IMG/VR virus record: IMGVR_UViG_3300042301_000963
Location: 1-24,114 of that record
Strand: one strand, 5' to 3'
Source: a virus
Length of the DNA: 24,114 nt
The notes below the pieces were generated by a model, which was not told where the DNA came from, did not search any database, and saw nothing but the letters and a program-made list of their open reading frames with translations. Numbering within the stretch: the stretch's first letter is position 1; each line of letters starts with the position of its first letter. The position numbers were made by a program, and so were the translations under genes. Shown here one piece after another: positions 4,669-13,749 of this stretch.

Positions 4669-6877
4669 TCTGTACCGTATAGTCACCGACCATGTTCATA
4701 AGACTGCTCTTACTACTAAGAACAGCAAGAAAAGTTGGGACTATGGGTACAATAAAGATTATGACATCATCGTTATATCTAAGGATGGAACCATTGGCGA
4801 AATATATGAAATCAATGGGCTAAAGATTGCTGTTCCATCTACACCAAAGAAAATAGATGACCGAGGCAACAAGTGGGTTGCACAAGAGTACCCGGCAGAG
4901 TTGCAGAAAATAAAGTCAATATTTGATTGGAACCGTAGAGACAATTCGTTCAAGTCAAAGTACGTCGACATGATCGAGACTGAGTTTGATAGAAGGGAAT
5001 ACGGCTATTGGTTTAAGAACAACGGCAAGCCAACTTATATGACCGGAACTCACTACATGTACTTGCAGTGGACCAAGATTGACGTTGGTCTTCCTGACTT
5101 CCGTGAGTCCAACCGAATATTCTTTATATTCTGGGAGGCCACTAAGGCAGACAGCCGCTCATTTGGCATGTGCTACCTAAAGAACCGTCGTTCAGGTTTC
5201 TCGTTTATGTCTTCAGCCGAGACGTCCAATACAGGTACAATTGTTAGGGATTCTCGTATTGGTATCTTGTCTAAGACAGGTGGAGATGCCAAGAAGATGT
5301 TTACCGATAAGGTGGTACCTATTGTTAGAAATTACCCCTTCTTTTTCAAGCCGATCCAAGACGGTATGGACAACCCAAAGACTGAGTTGGCCTTCCGTGT
5401 TCCTGCGAGTAAGATTACGCGTAAGAATATGGATGAGGAGCGCGATGATGACATAGAAGGGTTGGATACTACCATTGACTGGAAAAACACCGCAGACAAC
5501 AGCTATGACGGTGAGAAGCTACTTCTACTTGTACATGATGAGAGCGGTAAATGGGAAAAGCCTGAGAACATCCTAAATAACTGGCGTGTAACCAAAACAT
5601 GTTTGCGTTTGGGTAGCAGGATCATCGGAAAGTGTATGATGGGTTCTACATCGAATGCACTCAGCAAGGGTGGTGAGAACTTTAAGAAGTTATACAACGA
5701 CAGCGAGCCAACCAAGCGATCTGCCAATGGTCAGACTAAGTCAGGGCTATACAGTCTTTTTATTCCAATGGAGTGGAACATGGAGGGTTTTATTGACGAG
5801 TATGGATGGCCTGTGTTTGAGGACCCAAAGAAACCTATCATGGGTATCGATGGTGAGGAAATAACAATGGGAGTTATTACCTATTGGAACAATGAGGTTG
5901 CCGCACTTAAGACTGACTCAGATGCACTCAATGAGTTCTATCGTCAGTTCCCACGCACAGAGTCACACGCATTCCGTGATGAGTCTAAGTCCTCACTATT
6001 CAACCTCACAAAGATCTATCAACAGATTGACTATAATGACGCCTTGATTAAGGACCGCGTCCTAACTAAGGGGTATTTCCATTGGAAAAATGGAGAGCAA
6101 GATAGCGAGGTCATTTGGACACCTGATCCGAACGGAAGGTTCTTGGTGTCATGGATTCCTGAACAAACTATGCGTAACAGAGTGATTGTGAAGAACGGCC
6201 GCAAGTACCCAGGCAATGAGCACATCGGTGTGTTTGGATGTGACCCTTATGACATATCAGGTGTAGTTGGTGGCGGTGGATCTGCCGGAGCGCTTCATGG
6301 ATTGACTTCATTTCATATGGAAAAAGCGCCAACAAATCAATTCTTTTTGGAGTATATTACTCGTCCACAGACAGCTGAGATATTCTTTGAGGACGTTCTC
6401 ATGGCCTGTCATTTCTATGGAATGCCAATACTTATTGAGAACAACAAGCAGCGACTACTATATCATTTCAAGAATAGAGGCTATCGAGCGTTCTCTTTAA
6501 ATAGACCAGACAAACACACATCAAAGCTATCTAAAACAGAGCTTGAACTTGGTGGTATTCCCAACTCATCTGAGGACGTAAAGCACGCCCACGCTAACTC
6601 CATCAACACATACATCGAAGAGTACGTTGGTCTTGATCAGGAGGGAACATACAGAGAATCAGACACCATGGGTGACATGTATTTTAACAGAACACTCAAC
6701 GATTGGGCTCGATTTGATATTAATAACAGGACAAAACATGATGCCTCGATTAGTTCAGGACTTGCTATTATGGCATCAAGAAAACACCTATTTATACCTA
6801 AGAAAGAGGAATCTAAAATAAGTGTTAAATTTGTAAGATATAAGAATACAGGCATTAGAAGCGAAATCATCGAATAA
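4658..6877 (+). CDS. terL: Terminase large subunit (ATPase and nuclease)
   Basis: This 739-residue protein is the DNA-packaging motor. The ATPase part has a deviant Walker A, LKNRRSGFSF (residues 174-183), in the R-R-x-G-x-S style, and a Walker B with catalytic acid, KLLLLVHDE (287-295, Glu295). The coupling motif is probably GSTSNA (329-334). The C-terminal RNase H-like nuclease has VFGCDPYD (Asp529), FFEDVLMACHFY with IEN at 593-595, and KHDASISSG with Asp695, matching the usual three acidic positions. Length is longer than the 450-600 residues of many terminases, mainly from an N-terminal extension of about 120 residues, as in large terminases of crAss-like and related phages. It starts within the upstream gene and ends in TAATG with the portal gene. 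Confidence 0.93.
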   Translation: MENNLYRIVTDHVHKTALTTKNSKKSWDYGYNKDYDIIVISKDGTIGEIYEINGLKIAVPSTPKKIDDRGNKWVAQEYPAELQKIKSIFDWNRRDNSFKSKYVDMIETEFDRREYGYWFKNNGKPTYMTGTHYMYLQWTKIDVGLPDFRESNRIFFIFWEATKADSRSFGMCYLKNRRSGFSFMSSAETSNTGTIVRDSRIGILSKTGGDAKKMFTDKVVPIVRNYPFFFKPIQDGMDNPKTELAFRVPASKITRKNMDEERDDDIEGLDTTIDWKNTADNSYDGEKLLLLVHDESGKWEKPENILNNWRVTKTCLRLGSRIIGKCMMGSTSNALSKGGENFKKLYNDSEPTKRSANGQTKSGLYSLFIPMEWNMEGFIDEYGWPVFEDPKKPIMGIDGEEITMGVITYWNNEVAALKTDSDALNEFYRQFPRTESHAFRDESKSSLFNLTKIYQQIDYNDALIKDRVLTKGYFHWKNGEQDSEVIWTPDPNGRFLVSWIPEQTMRNRVIVKNGRKYPGNEHIGVFGCDPYDISGVVGGGGSAGALHGLTSFHMEKAPTNQFFLEYITRPQTAEIFFEDVLMACHFYGMPILIENNKQRLLYHFKNRGYRAFSLNRPDKHTSKLSKTELELGGIPNSSEDVKHAHANSINTYIEEYVGLDQEGTYRESDTMGDMYFNRTLNDWARFDINNRTKHDASISSGLAIMASRKHLFIPKKEESKISVKFVRYKNTGIRSEIIE

Positions 6878-9300
6878 TGGATAAACCATCAGTAGTTATC
6901 TCTGCACTACCTTTTCCGGACCAAATGGCTCCAGATGAGGTTAAGGCTACATATGAATATGGCCTAAAGGTAGGTAAAGCCATCGAAGGGGAGTGGTTTA
7001 AAAGAAAATCAAACTCAAGTAGATTTTATCAACAGTGGGGTGAATTCCACCGTTTGAGACTGTATGCTCGTGGAGAGCAGCCAGTGCAGAAGTATAAAGA
7101 TGAGCTCGCTGTTAATGGTGATATATCTATGCTCAACTTAGATTGGACTCCTGTTCCTATCATCCCTAAGTTTGTTGACGTTGTTGTTAACGGAATGCTT
7201 GACCGACCATACACTGTAAAGGCCGAAGCTCAAGACGTAATGTCAGCTGAGAAGAAGAACGTCTTCCAAGATATGATCGAGGCTGATATGGTAGCCAAGG
7301 ACTTTCTTACGCTTACACAAGAGCAGTTTGGTATCGACGCGTTTAACGTTAATCCAGATGACCTTCCTGCCAATGATCAGGAGCTTTCATTGTACATGCA
7401 GATGAACTATAAACCATCTGTAGAGATTGCTGAAGAGATTGCTATTGACACTGTCATGAAGATGAATGAGTATGAGGACATCATGCGTTTATACTATTAT
7501 GATGTTACTACGCTTGGTCTTGGTGTTGTTAAGCATGAGTTTCTTATCAATGATGGCGTAAAGATTGAGTATGTAGATCCGGCAAACTGGATCCATAGCT
7601 ATACTGAAAAGAATGACTATTCTGATTGTTTCTATTTTGGTGAGGTTAAGCAGGTGCACTATACCGAGCTTCTTAAGATGGATCCAAATCTAACTGACGA
7701 GCAGCTTACTGAAATTAAGAATGCTGGATCAGCATGGTATGACTACTTTCCTGTGGTTAAAAACTATCAAGACGACGCATTCTTAAACGAGGTTGTAACG
7801 TTATTGTATTTTAACTACAAGACCCATAAAAAATTTGTTTGGAAAAAGAAAATTCTTGACAACGGCGGTGAGCGAGTTATTCGTAAAGAAGATACTTTTA
7901 TGGCTCCAAACGGTGAATACTTTGAGGTAATTGAAGCAGTTCGTGATGTTTGGTATGAAGGCGTTCTTGTTGGTGGATCCAACATAATGATCAAGTGGGA
8001 GATGATGAAGAATATGGTTCGTCCTAAGTCTGCATCGCAGCGTGCACTTCCAAACTACATTGCTTACGCTCCACGTTACTACAAAGGAAATATTGAGTCG
8101 CTAGTTCGACGCATGATCCCGTTTGCTGATCAGATTCAGTTGACACACTTGAAGCTACAGCAAGTTATGGCGCGTATTGTGCCTGACGGTGTATTCATCG
8201 ATGCTGATGGTATCAATGAGGTTGATTTAGGTACCGGTGCGGCATACAATCCTGAGGATGCACTCAATCTATACTTCCAGACAGGTAGTGTTATTGGCCG
8301 ATCTTATACCACAGAAGGTGAGTTCAACAACGCTCGTATTCCTATCCAAGAGCTTAATACAAATAGTGGCCAAGCTAAGATGTCTGCCCTAATCGGTAAC
8401 TACAACCACTACTTAAATATGATCCGCGACGTGACGGGTATAAATGAGGTACGCGACGCATCTACACCACATCCTGACGCATTAGTTGGTGTTCAAAAAC
8501 TTGCAGCACTTAATTCAAACACAGCTACCCGTCACATCTTAGATGCTGGTATTATCACAACTAGACGTGTAGCTGAGTGTATTTCTATTCGTATTGCTGA
8601 CATCCTAGAGTACTCTGATTTTGCTGAAGAGTTCGCTATGCAGATTGGTAAGTACAACCTATCGATCTTGCAGGACGTTAATGATTTATACCTGCATGAC
8701 TTTGGTATCTTCGTTGAGGTAGCTCCAGATGAAGAACAGAAGGCACAACTAGAGAGCAACATACAGATAGCTCTACAGCAGCAGACAATTGATCTTGAGG
8801 ATGCAATTGACATCCGTATGATCAATAACGTTAAGCTTGCTAATGAGATGCTTAAGATGAAGCGTCGTAAGCGTATGGAGCAAAAGCAGAAAGAGAAGGA
8901 GATGGAGTTCCAAATGCAAATGCAGACAAACATTCAGTCCTCTCAAGCAGCTTCTGAAGCCAAGGCACAGATCATTCAATTGGAAGGTCAGACCAAGGCA
9001 CAGATCAAGCAGATGGAAGTTCAAGGCGACATTCAAAAGATGCAGGCAGAAGCTGAGCTCAAGAAAGAGCTAATGGCTATTGAGTTCCAATATAACATGC
9101 AGCTTAATGGTATGCAGATGCAGACTCTAAAAGACCGTGAGCTTGAAAAGGAGAAAGCTAAAGATAAACGAGTAGACCTACAGGCTACACGTCAGTCTGA
9201 GCTCATCAACCAACGACAAAATAACTTACCTCCACAAAACTTTGAAAGTACAGAGGATTCCCTGGATGGATTTGACTTAGAATCATTTGGACCAAAATAA
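6877..9300 (+). CDS. Portal protein
   Basis: An 807-residue protein directly after the terminase. The N-terminal and middle part contain portal-like elements: PIIPKFVDVVVNGMLDRPY (about residues 93-111), DVTTLGLGVVKHEF (209-222), VKIEYVDPANWIHSY (228-242) and a long helix region, NIESLVRRMIPFADQIQLTH (405-424), followed by IRDVTGINEVRD (about 514-525), the typical portal crown-helix element. Residues from about 640 to 790 are an uninterrupted Gln/Lys/Glu/Met-rich helical region, which would extend the crown or barrel into the capsid. The length is large but normal for podovirus portals with a barrel. The gene overlaps both neighbours as TAATG. Sequence style and position make this a confident call. 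Confidence 0.88.
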   Translation: MDKPSVVISALPFPDQMAPDEVKATYEYGLKVGKAIEGEWFKRKSNSSRFYQQWGEFHRLRLYARGEQPVQKYKDELAVNGDISMLNLDWTPVPIIPKFVDVVVNGMLDRPYTVKAEAQDVMSAEKKNVFQDMIEADMVAKDFLTLTQEQFGIDAFNVNPDDLPANDQELSLYMQMNYKPSVEIAEEIAIDTVMKMNEYEDIMRLYYYDVTTLGLGVVKHEFLINDGVKIEYVDPANWIHSYTEKNDYSDCFYFGEVKQVHYTELLKMDPNLTDEQLTEIKNAGSAWYDYFPVVKNYQDDAFLNEVVTLLYFNYKTHKKFVWKKKILDNGGERVIRKEDTFMAPNGEYFEVIEAVRDVWYEGVLVGGSNIMIKWEMMKNMVRPKSASQRALPNYIAYAPRYYKGNIESLVRRMIPFADQIQLTHLKLQQVMARIVPDGVFIDADGINEVDLGTGAAYNPEDALNLYFQTGSVIGRSYTTEGEFNNARIPIQELNTNSGQAKMSALIGNYNHYLNMIRDVTGINEVRDASTPHPDALVGVQKLAALNSNTATRHILDAGIITTRRVAECISIRIADILEYSDFAEEFAMQIGKYNLSILQDVNDLYLHDFGIFVEVAPDEEQKAQLESNIQIALQQQTIDLEDAIDIRMINNVKLANEMLKMKRRKRMEQKQKEKEMEFQMQMQTNIQSSQAASEAKAQIIQLEGQTKAQIKQMEVQGDIQKMQAEAELKKELMAIEFQYNMQLNGMQMQTLKDRELEKEKAKDKRVDLQATRQSELINQRQNNLPPQNFESTEDSLDGFDLESFGPK

Positions 9301-9932
9301 TGGCATATATAGAGCACAACTTCTTTCCCTTAAAAGTATTCGTTAGAAATGAGTACATGTATCAACACCAAAAAGGGCAAGGGGAGTTTACCCCGGGTGT
9401 TATAATGTCGGTAAGATGTATGCCTGGTCAGGCTGCTTTATTTCAAGTTCTATTAGAGAACGGAGTAATGCGTGATAAGTTACCAAGCCATGCTTTGCTT
9501 ACTGAGCCAAAGACTCCAGAAGAAGACCTGCCATTCCACTTCTTACAGATATGGAATTGTTTTTCTTATAACTTCACGTTATTACACTTATCTTATGTAT
9601 ACGATACAAAAGTTGAGGTATACATGAAAGACCATAAGTACTATCCAGGAAGTTATTACGCCACTATCAACTGGGGTGCAAATGACTTGAACACAGACCT
9701 TTCTTTAGCAGAAGATGCATTGGAGCATAAGAGTCACCACATCATTCTACTTGACAACGGTCAAATAGCATTACAGCCAAACAATCGTATCAAGTGGTCT
9801 GAGCCTAGTTTTGTGACCAAGCCGTTCCCTGAGAAGCCGGACTATCTAGTAAACAAAGACTATTATAATTGCGAATGTTTTGATAAGTGGCATACAGAGG
9901 ATTCGGAGAGAATGTTCTACGATAATGAATGA
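9300..9932 (+). CDS. Conserved phage protein between portal and scaffold, unknown function
   Basis: A 210-residue protein, mixed alpha/beta, rich in aromatic residues, His and Asn. It starts MAYIEHNFFPLKVFVRNEYM, contains a central HFLQIWNCFSYNFTLLHLSY and ends with EHKSHHIILLDNGQIALQPN followed by NRIKWSEPSF. I recall proteins with the same NFFPLKVxVRNE start and LDNGQxAxQPNNRxxW ending in portal-MCP regions of Bacteroidetes phages, always unnamed. Its place between portal and scaffold suggests a head protein. The first 16 bases around its start (AATAATGGCATATATA) are identical to those at the start of the gene at 14492. No enzymatic motif is evident. Confidence 0.75.
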   Translation: MAYIEHNFFPLKVFVRNEYMYQHQKGQGEFTPGVIMSVRCMPGQAALFQVLLENGVMRDKLPSHALLTEPKTPEEDLPFHFLQIWNCFSYNFTLLHLSYVYDTKVEVYMKDHKYYPGSYYATINWGANDLNTDLSLAEDALEHKSHHIILLDNGQIALQPNNRIKWSEPSFVTKPFPEKPDYLVNKDYYNCECFDKWHTEDSERMFYDNE

Positions 9933-9945
9933 TAAAAGTATTTAT

Positions 9946-9953
9946 TAACTTTG
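9946..9953 (+). promoter_or_regulatory. Bacteroidetes -7 promoter box (TAACTTTG) upstream of scaffold and capsid genes
   Basis: TAACTTTG matches TAnnTTTG and lies in the 37-base gap between the gene ending at 9932 and the scaffold-like start at 9970. A transcript from here would have a leader of about 10-13 bases (A-rich, AAATTAAATTAA) and would carry the scaffold-like and capsid genes up to the terminator at 12523. No convincing -33 TTTG is seen. Confidence 0.6.
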
Positions 9954-9969
9954 TTGAAAATTAAATTAA

Positions 9970-11079
9970 ATGGAAGGTGAATTTAAAGTAAGAGCTGTAG
10001 ATTTCGAAGAGAAGTCTGTAGCCGAAAAAGAAGCAGCGCTTCTTGAAGGTTTAGAAGATCATAGTGGCGATCAAGACACAGTAAAGATTGACTTAACCGA
10101 AGGGCAGCCTGTAGAAGACCCAATTCAACCAGTAGAGGTTGATTTGGATGATAATAAAGTTCTTTCATATCTTGGTAAGAGATGGAACAAAGAGATTACA
10201 TCTTTGGATGATTTAGTTCAAGAGCGAGAACAAGCTGAAGAACTACCTGAAGATGTCTCCGCGTTTCTGAAATACAAAAGAGAGACAGGACGTGGTATTG
10301 AAGACTTCATGAAGTTGAACGTCGACTACAGTACCATGGACGAAGATTCTCTACTTTACCAATACGCTAAAGAACAAAACCCGGAGCTTGATGCTGACGA
10401 GGTTAAGTTCGAGTTAGAGACCAAGTTTTCATATGATGAGGATTTTGATGATGACAAGCACATTAAGAAGGTAAAGCTAGAGAGAAAAAAAGAGCTCAAT
10501 AAGGCTCGTGAGTATTTTAATAAGCTTAAAGAACAGTATAAGGCGCCGCTTGAGTCAAGGGATGCCTTTGTTCCGCAAGAAGAAAAAGAAGCTTACGAAT
10601 CTTATAAGCAATATAAACAAACCGCGACTAGCGAGCAAGAGGAGCAACAAAAGCGGTCTAAGTATTTCGCCGATAAGACGAATGAATTATTCTCTGATAA
10701 GTTTGAAGGTTTCAAATTTAATATTGACGAGAATAAGGCAGTAACGTTCAAGCCGGCAGATGCAAAGACACTTCTTAACGAGCAGTCTTCATTAAGTAAC
10801 TTTGTAAATAAGTTCTTAAACGAAGAAGGCTACCTAAAGGATGCTGAGGTGTTCCATCGAGCAATAGCGATTGCTTCGAATCCCGAAAAGTTTGCCAAGT
10901 TCTTCTATGAGAAGGGTATGACAGAGGCTGTTGAGACAGTTTCTAAAGAGTCTAAAAATATTGACATGACTCGTCAAGCCACTCAGGTGACTAACAAAAC
11001 TGACGGAACATTCCAAGTAAGAGCCGTAGAGTCTGGTTTCGGTAACAGATTAGTTATTAAACAAAAACCTAAAAACTAG
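9970..11079 (+). CDS. Scaffold-like head assembly protein
   Basis: A 369-residue protein directly upstream of the major capsid gene, with features usual for scaffolds: many Glu, Asp and Lys residues, little aromatic or cysteine content and long predicted helices (for example KVKLERKKELNKAREYFNKL at about 164-183 and the Gln/Glu-rich region at 210-235). No nuclease or protease motif is visible. The ends are unusual: EFKVRAVDFEEKS near the N-terminus and TFQVRAVESGFGNRL near the C-terminus share FxVRAV (residues 5-10 and 348-353). The gene follows a promoter-like box and is separated from the capsid gene by five A-rich bases. The scaffold call is by position and composition; an internal head protein is the alternative. 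Confidence 0.72.
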   Translation: MEGEFKVRAVDFEEKSVAEKEAALLEGLEDHSGDQDTVKIDLTEGQPVEDPIQPVEVDLDDNKVLSYLGKRWNKEITSLDDLVQEREQAEELPEDVSAFLKYKRETGRGIEDFMKLNVDYSTMDEDSLLYQYAKEQNPELDADEVKFELETKFSYDEDFDDDKHIKKVKLERKKELNKAREYFNKLKEQYKAPLESRDAFVPQEEKEAYESYKQYKQTATSEQEEQQKRSKYFADKTNELFSDKFEGFKFNIDENKAVTFKPADAKTLLNEQSSLSNFVNKFLNEEGYLKDAEVFHRAIAIASNPEKFAKFFYEKGMTEAVETVSKESKNIDMTRQATQVTNKTDGTFQVRAVESGFGNRLVIKQKPKN

Positions 11080-11084
11080 AAAAA

Positions 11085-12509
11085 ATGGCTGGTACATTAC
11101 AAGCATCTCCGGGTCCATTATTGACCCCGAGCTCCGTCAAGGCAACATTGCCTACAAACTACATTACTAACTTTGATTTCTTGAATCAGTATCTTCCTGA
11201 TACTTATGAGCAAGAATTCGAGCGCTATGGTAACCGTTCAATCGCATCTTTCTTGCGTATGGTTGGTGCCGAGCTTCCTACTAACTCTGACCTTATCAAA
11301 TGGGCAGAGCAAGGTCGTCTTCACACAAAGTACACAGCAGTTACTGCAGTTAGTGCTACAGGTGGTGATGATACTGCTACTTTTGATATCGGTACAGGAA
11401 CTTGTGTTTTCCGTATTGGTCAAACAGTTTTCCTTTCAAACAATGCATCTTCTACATCTTCTTACAAAGCTGTAGTAACTGCTCTTCCTGCTGCTGACCG
11501 TTTCACTGTTGCTTTCTACAATGCTTCTGGTATTGCTGCTGGTGACACTGGTGCTACATTTACTGCATTTGTTTATGGTTCTGAATTCCAAAAAGGTACT
11601 AGCGGTATGCAAGGATCTTTGGAAGCACAAGATTTGTTCTTCGATAACAAACCAATTATTATCAAAGACAAGTATACTGTCTCTGGTTCTGACATGGCTC
11701 AAGTTGGTTGGGTTGAAGTAACAACTGAGAATGGTGCTACTGGATACTACTGGTATATGAAGTCTGAGCACGAAACTCGTTTACGTTACGAAGACTATCT
11801 TGAAATGTCAATGGTAGAAGGTGTTCCTGCTGAGGTTAACTCAGGCGCAGCTGCTGCATTAGGTAATGCTGCATATCCTGCAGGATCTACAATGCCTTAC
11901 AACGCTGGTACTCAAGGTATGTTTGCTGCTATTGAATCTCGTGGTAACGTTTGGGCAGGTGGTAATCCATCTTCTTTAGGTGACTTCGATACAATTGTAC
12001 AACGTCTTGACAAACAAGGTGCTATCGCTGAGAACGTATTATTCTTGAACCGTCAGTTCTCTTTTGACATCGACGATATGTTAGCTGCTCAAAACTCTTA
12101 CGGTGCTGGTGGTACTTCTTACGGTTTGTTTGACAATAGCGAGGAAATGGCCCTTAACCTTGGTTTCTCTGGATTCCGTCGTGGTTATGAGTTCTACAAG
12201 ACTGATTGGAAATACCTTAACGATGCTACTCTTCGTGGTGGTCTAGTTGGCGGTGCTATCAACGGTGTTTTAGTTCCTGCTGGTACAATGAGCGTTTACG
12301 ATCAAGTACTTGGTAAAAATGCTAAGCGTCCATTCCTTCACGTTCGTTACCGTGCTTCTGAAGCTGAAAACCGTCGTTACAAAACTTGGATGACTGGTTC
12401 AGCTGGTGGTGCACAAACTAGCGACCTTGATGCTATGGAAGTCAACTTCTTGTCAGAGCGTGCGCTTTGTACAATGGGTGCTAACAACTTCTTTATCTTC
12501 AAAGGATAA
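11085..12509 (+). CDS. Major capsid protein (HK97 fold expected)
   Basis: A 474-residue protein, rich in Gly, Ala and Ser, between the scaffold-like gene and a strong terminator. The N-terminal part has YGNRSIASFLRMVGAELPTN (48-67) and DLIKWAEQGRLHTKY (69-83), a pattern I recall from capsid proteins of crAss-like and related Bacteroidetes podoviruses. A strand-rich insertion follows (about residues 84-165, with FDIGTGTCVFRIGQTVFLSN). The C-terminal part, YKTDWKYLNDATLRGG and FLHVRYRASEAENRR, is like the core of HK97-type capsids. Arginine is encoded almost only by CGT, and many codons end in T, unlike the tail genes, which suggests selection for high expression. The start is preceded by the A-rich sequence CTAGAAAAA. 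Confidence 0.88.
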   Translation: MAGTLQASPGPLLTPSSVKATLPTNYITNFDFLNQYLPDTYEQEFERYGNRSIASFLRMVGAELPTNSDLIKWAEQGRLHTKYTAVTAVSATGGDDTATFDIGTGTCVFRIGQTVFLSNNASSTSSYKAVVTALPAADRFTVAFYNASGIAAGDTGATFTAFVYGSEFQKGTSGMQGSLEAQDLFFDNKPIIIKDKYTVSGSDMAQVGWVEVTTENGATGYYWYMKSEHETRLRYEDYLEMSMVEGVPAEVNSGAAAALGNAAYPAGSTMPYNAGTQGMFAAIESRGNVWAGGNPSSLGDFDTIVQRLDKQGAIAENVLFLNRQFSFDIDDMLAAQNSYGAGGTSYGLFDNSEEMALNLGFSGFRRGYEFYKTDWKYLNDATLRGGLVGGAINGVLVPAGTMSVYDQVLGKNAKRPFLHVRYRASEAENRRYKTWMTGSAGGAQTSDLDAMEVNFLSERALCTMGANNFFIFKG

Positions 12510-12522
12510 GAATACAAAATAT

Positions 12523-12553
12523 GAGAGGGGTTACGGCCCCTCTCTATTTTTTT
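12523..12553 (+). terminator. Rho-independent terminator after the capsid gene
   Basis: GAGAGGGG (12523-12530) pairs perfectly with CCCCTCTC (12537-12544) around a six-base loop, TTACGG. A T-rich tract, TATTTTTTT, follows at 12545-12553. It lies 14 bases after the capsid stop, so it would end the head-gene transcript. Confidence 0.9.
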
Positions 12554-12574
12554 AAATAATTTAAATTATATCAA

Positions 12575-13336
12575 ATGGAAAGAGTAAAACTAGAGGCGAA
12601 AGATCGCACCTACTTATTAAAGATTGATAATGCTCCATTGAGCTATTTTATTGCGCATAAAGACACTCCGCGTAAACGTCTTCTTTACTATAATGAAGGG
12701 ACAAATACAAACCACCCACTTCGCTACGCGCGAAATTCAAACACACCATTTCAAGATGAGCAAGATGCTAACGTTATCGTCGAGCCAATTGTATTTGAAG
12801 ATGGCGTATTAAATGTTCCAAAAAACAATCCTGTGCTTCAAGAGTTCTTGCATTATCACCCGGGTAATGGTTCTGAATTTTATGAATTTGACTCAGAAAA
12901 AGATGCTCAAGAAGATGTAGAAGAGTTATTCTCAGAAATTGATGCATTGCTATTAGCTCGTGATTTAGCAGACAAAGACATTAATACATTAGAAGCAGTC
13001 GCTAGATTAGTTTTAAAAGGTAATGTAGATAAGATGAGTTCTGCTGAGATCAAGAGAGATATGATGTTATTCGCTAAGAGATATCCTCAAGACTTCATGG
13101 AAGCAGCATCTGATCCAATGCTTAAGATAAATAACTTCGCAGCTCGCGCGTTTACAGCAGGATACCTTACATTCAGAGGAAACAAAGACATCCACTATAA
13201 CTTCAAGGACAATAAGAAGCGTCTAATGACCGTTCCGTTTGGTCACGACCATATCCATGCATTGGCTTCTTACTTGCAGTCTGACGAAGGATTAGAGCTA
13301 TACAAGTATCTAGAAGATAAATTTTCTGAGAATTAG
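12575..13336 (+). CDS. Conserved phage structural-module protein of unknown function
   Basis: A 253-residue protein between the capsid gene and the small beta-rich gene. The N-terminal half is strand-rich (KLEAKDRTYLLKIDNAPLSY, RKRLLYYNEGTN, RYARNSNTPFQDEQD, EPIVFEDGVLNVPKNNPVLQ). The second half is acidic and helical (DAQEDVEELFSEIDALLLAR, SSAEIKRDMMLFAKRYPQDF). The phrase DTPRKRLLYY...PLRYA...PFxDEQD recalls unnamed proteins found after the capsid gene in Bacteroidetes phages. It may be a head-completion, capsid-vertex or internal protein, but nothing in the sequence decides this. It starts after a terminator and an AT-rich gap (TTTAAATTATATCAA) with no clear -7 box, so readthrough or an unrecognised promoter must serve it. 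Confidence 0.75.
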   Translation: MERVKLEAKDRTYLLKIDNAPLSYFIAHKDTPRKRLLYYNEGTNTNHPLRYARNSNTPFQDEQDANVIVEPIVFEDGVLNVPKNNPVLQEFLHYHPGNGSEFYEFDSEKDAQEDVEELFSEIDALLLARDLADKDINTLEAVARLVLKGNVDKMSSAEIKRDMMLFAKRYPQDFMEAASDPMLKINNFAARAFTAGYLTFRGNKDIHYNFKDNKKRLMTVPFGHDHIHALASYLQSDEGLELYKYLEDKFSEN

Positions 13337-13344
13337 TATATTTG
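13337..13344 (+). promoter_or_regulatory. Bacteroidetes -7 promoter box (TATATTTG) upstream of the 106-residue gene
   Basis: TATATTTG matches TAnnTTTG exactly and is followed by CA, as in many flavobacterial promoters (TATATTTGCA). It begins on the base after the stop of the upstream gene and lies 30 bases before the ATG at 13375. The leader contains TTAACTATTAAAACGTTTTAAG, A-rich near the start codon. Together with the terminator at 13715 it would define a one-gene transcript. Confidence 0.65.
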
Positions 13345-13374
13345 CATAGTTATTAACTATTAAAACGTTTTAAG

Positions 13375-13695
13375 ATGAACAAGAAATTTTTACAATTTAC
13401 GATTGGAGCAGCGGATGCACTTCCAAAAGCATTGATTCCAGCAAACTCAGAGTATTTCATTACTATGCCTTCTACCTCTACATTGGTATTGACTGCATTT
13501 GGTGGTGTTGCTACTGCTGATGTTATTACAATTACATTCACTACTGCTGATGCTACTTATGCATCTCACTATGCTGTAGTAAATGCATTGGCTTATGCTA
13601 ATCAAGCTCTTTCTAATCCAGATGCAATTATCATTCCTGTATTGCCTTTAGTTGGCGCTACACAACAATTGATTACATCTGTAGCTATTGCTTAA
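13375..13695 (+). CDS. Small beta-rich protein in its own transcription unit; candidate capsid decoration protein
   Basis: A 106-residue protein with almost no charged residues after the first 20, rich in Ala, Thr, Val and Ile (for example TLVLTAFGGVATADVITITF and PDAIIIPVLPLVGATQQLIT). It has no signal peptide; MNKKFLQFTIGAADALPKAL is only weakly hydrophobic. A promoter-like box at 13337 and a strong terminator at 13715 isolate it from its neighbours, the arrangement expected for a very abundant protein. Its small size and place between head and connector genes suggest a decoration (head-stabilising) or minor structural protein. That role is inferred. No family is recognised. Confidence 0.72.
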   Translation: MNKKFLQFTIGAADALPKALIPANSEYFITMPSTSTLVLTAFGGVATADVITITFTTADATYASHYAVVNALAYANQALSNPDAIIIPVLPLVGATQQLITSVAIA

Positions 13696-13714
13696 TCATT
13701 AGCTAACTACTACT

Positions 13715-13748
13715 AAAAGGGCACTTCTAATGGAGTGCCTTTTTTTAT
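13715..13748 (+). terminator. Rho-independent terminator after the 106-residue gene
   Basis: AAAAGGGCACTTC (13715-13727) pairs with GGAGTGCCTTTTT (13732-13744), with a perfect central GGCACT/AGTGCC stem, G-T pairs at its ends and a TAAT loop. The 3' arm continues into a T tract (13740-13746). The next promoter box begins at 13750, giving a compact terminator-promoter junction. Confidence 0.88.
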
Positions 13749-13749
13749 T

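Noticed and set aside
8532-9036. Two overlapping minus-strand frames, rich in Cys, Ser and Leu
   Set aside because: They are the reverse of the portal's Gln/Lys/Glu-rich helix; composition explains them.
11206-11721. Two alternative-frame plus-strand open frames within the capsid gene
   Set aside because: Both are Leu/Ser/Val-rich frame shadows produced by the capsid's repetitive codon bias.
11436-11771. Minus-strand open frame of 111 residues inside the capsid gene
   Set aside because: It mirrors the strong T-ending codon bias of the capsid gene and gives a Ser/Ile/Val-rich product without features.
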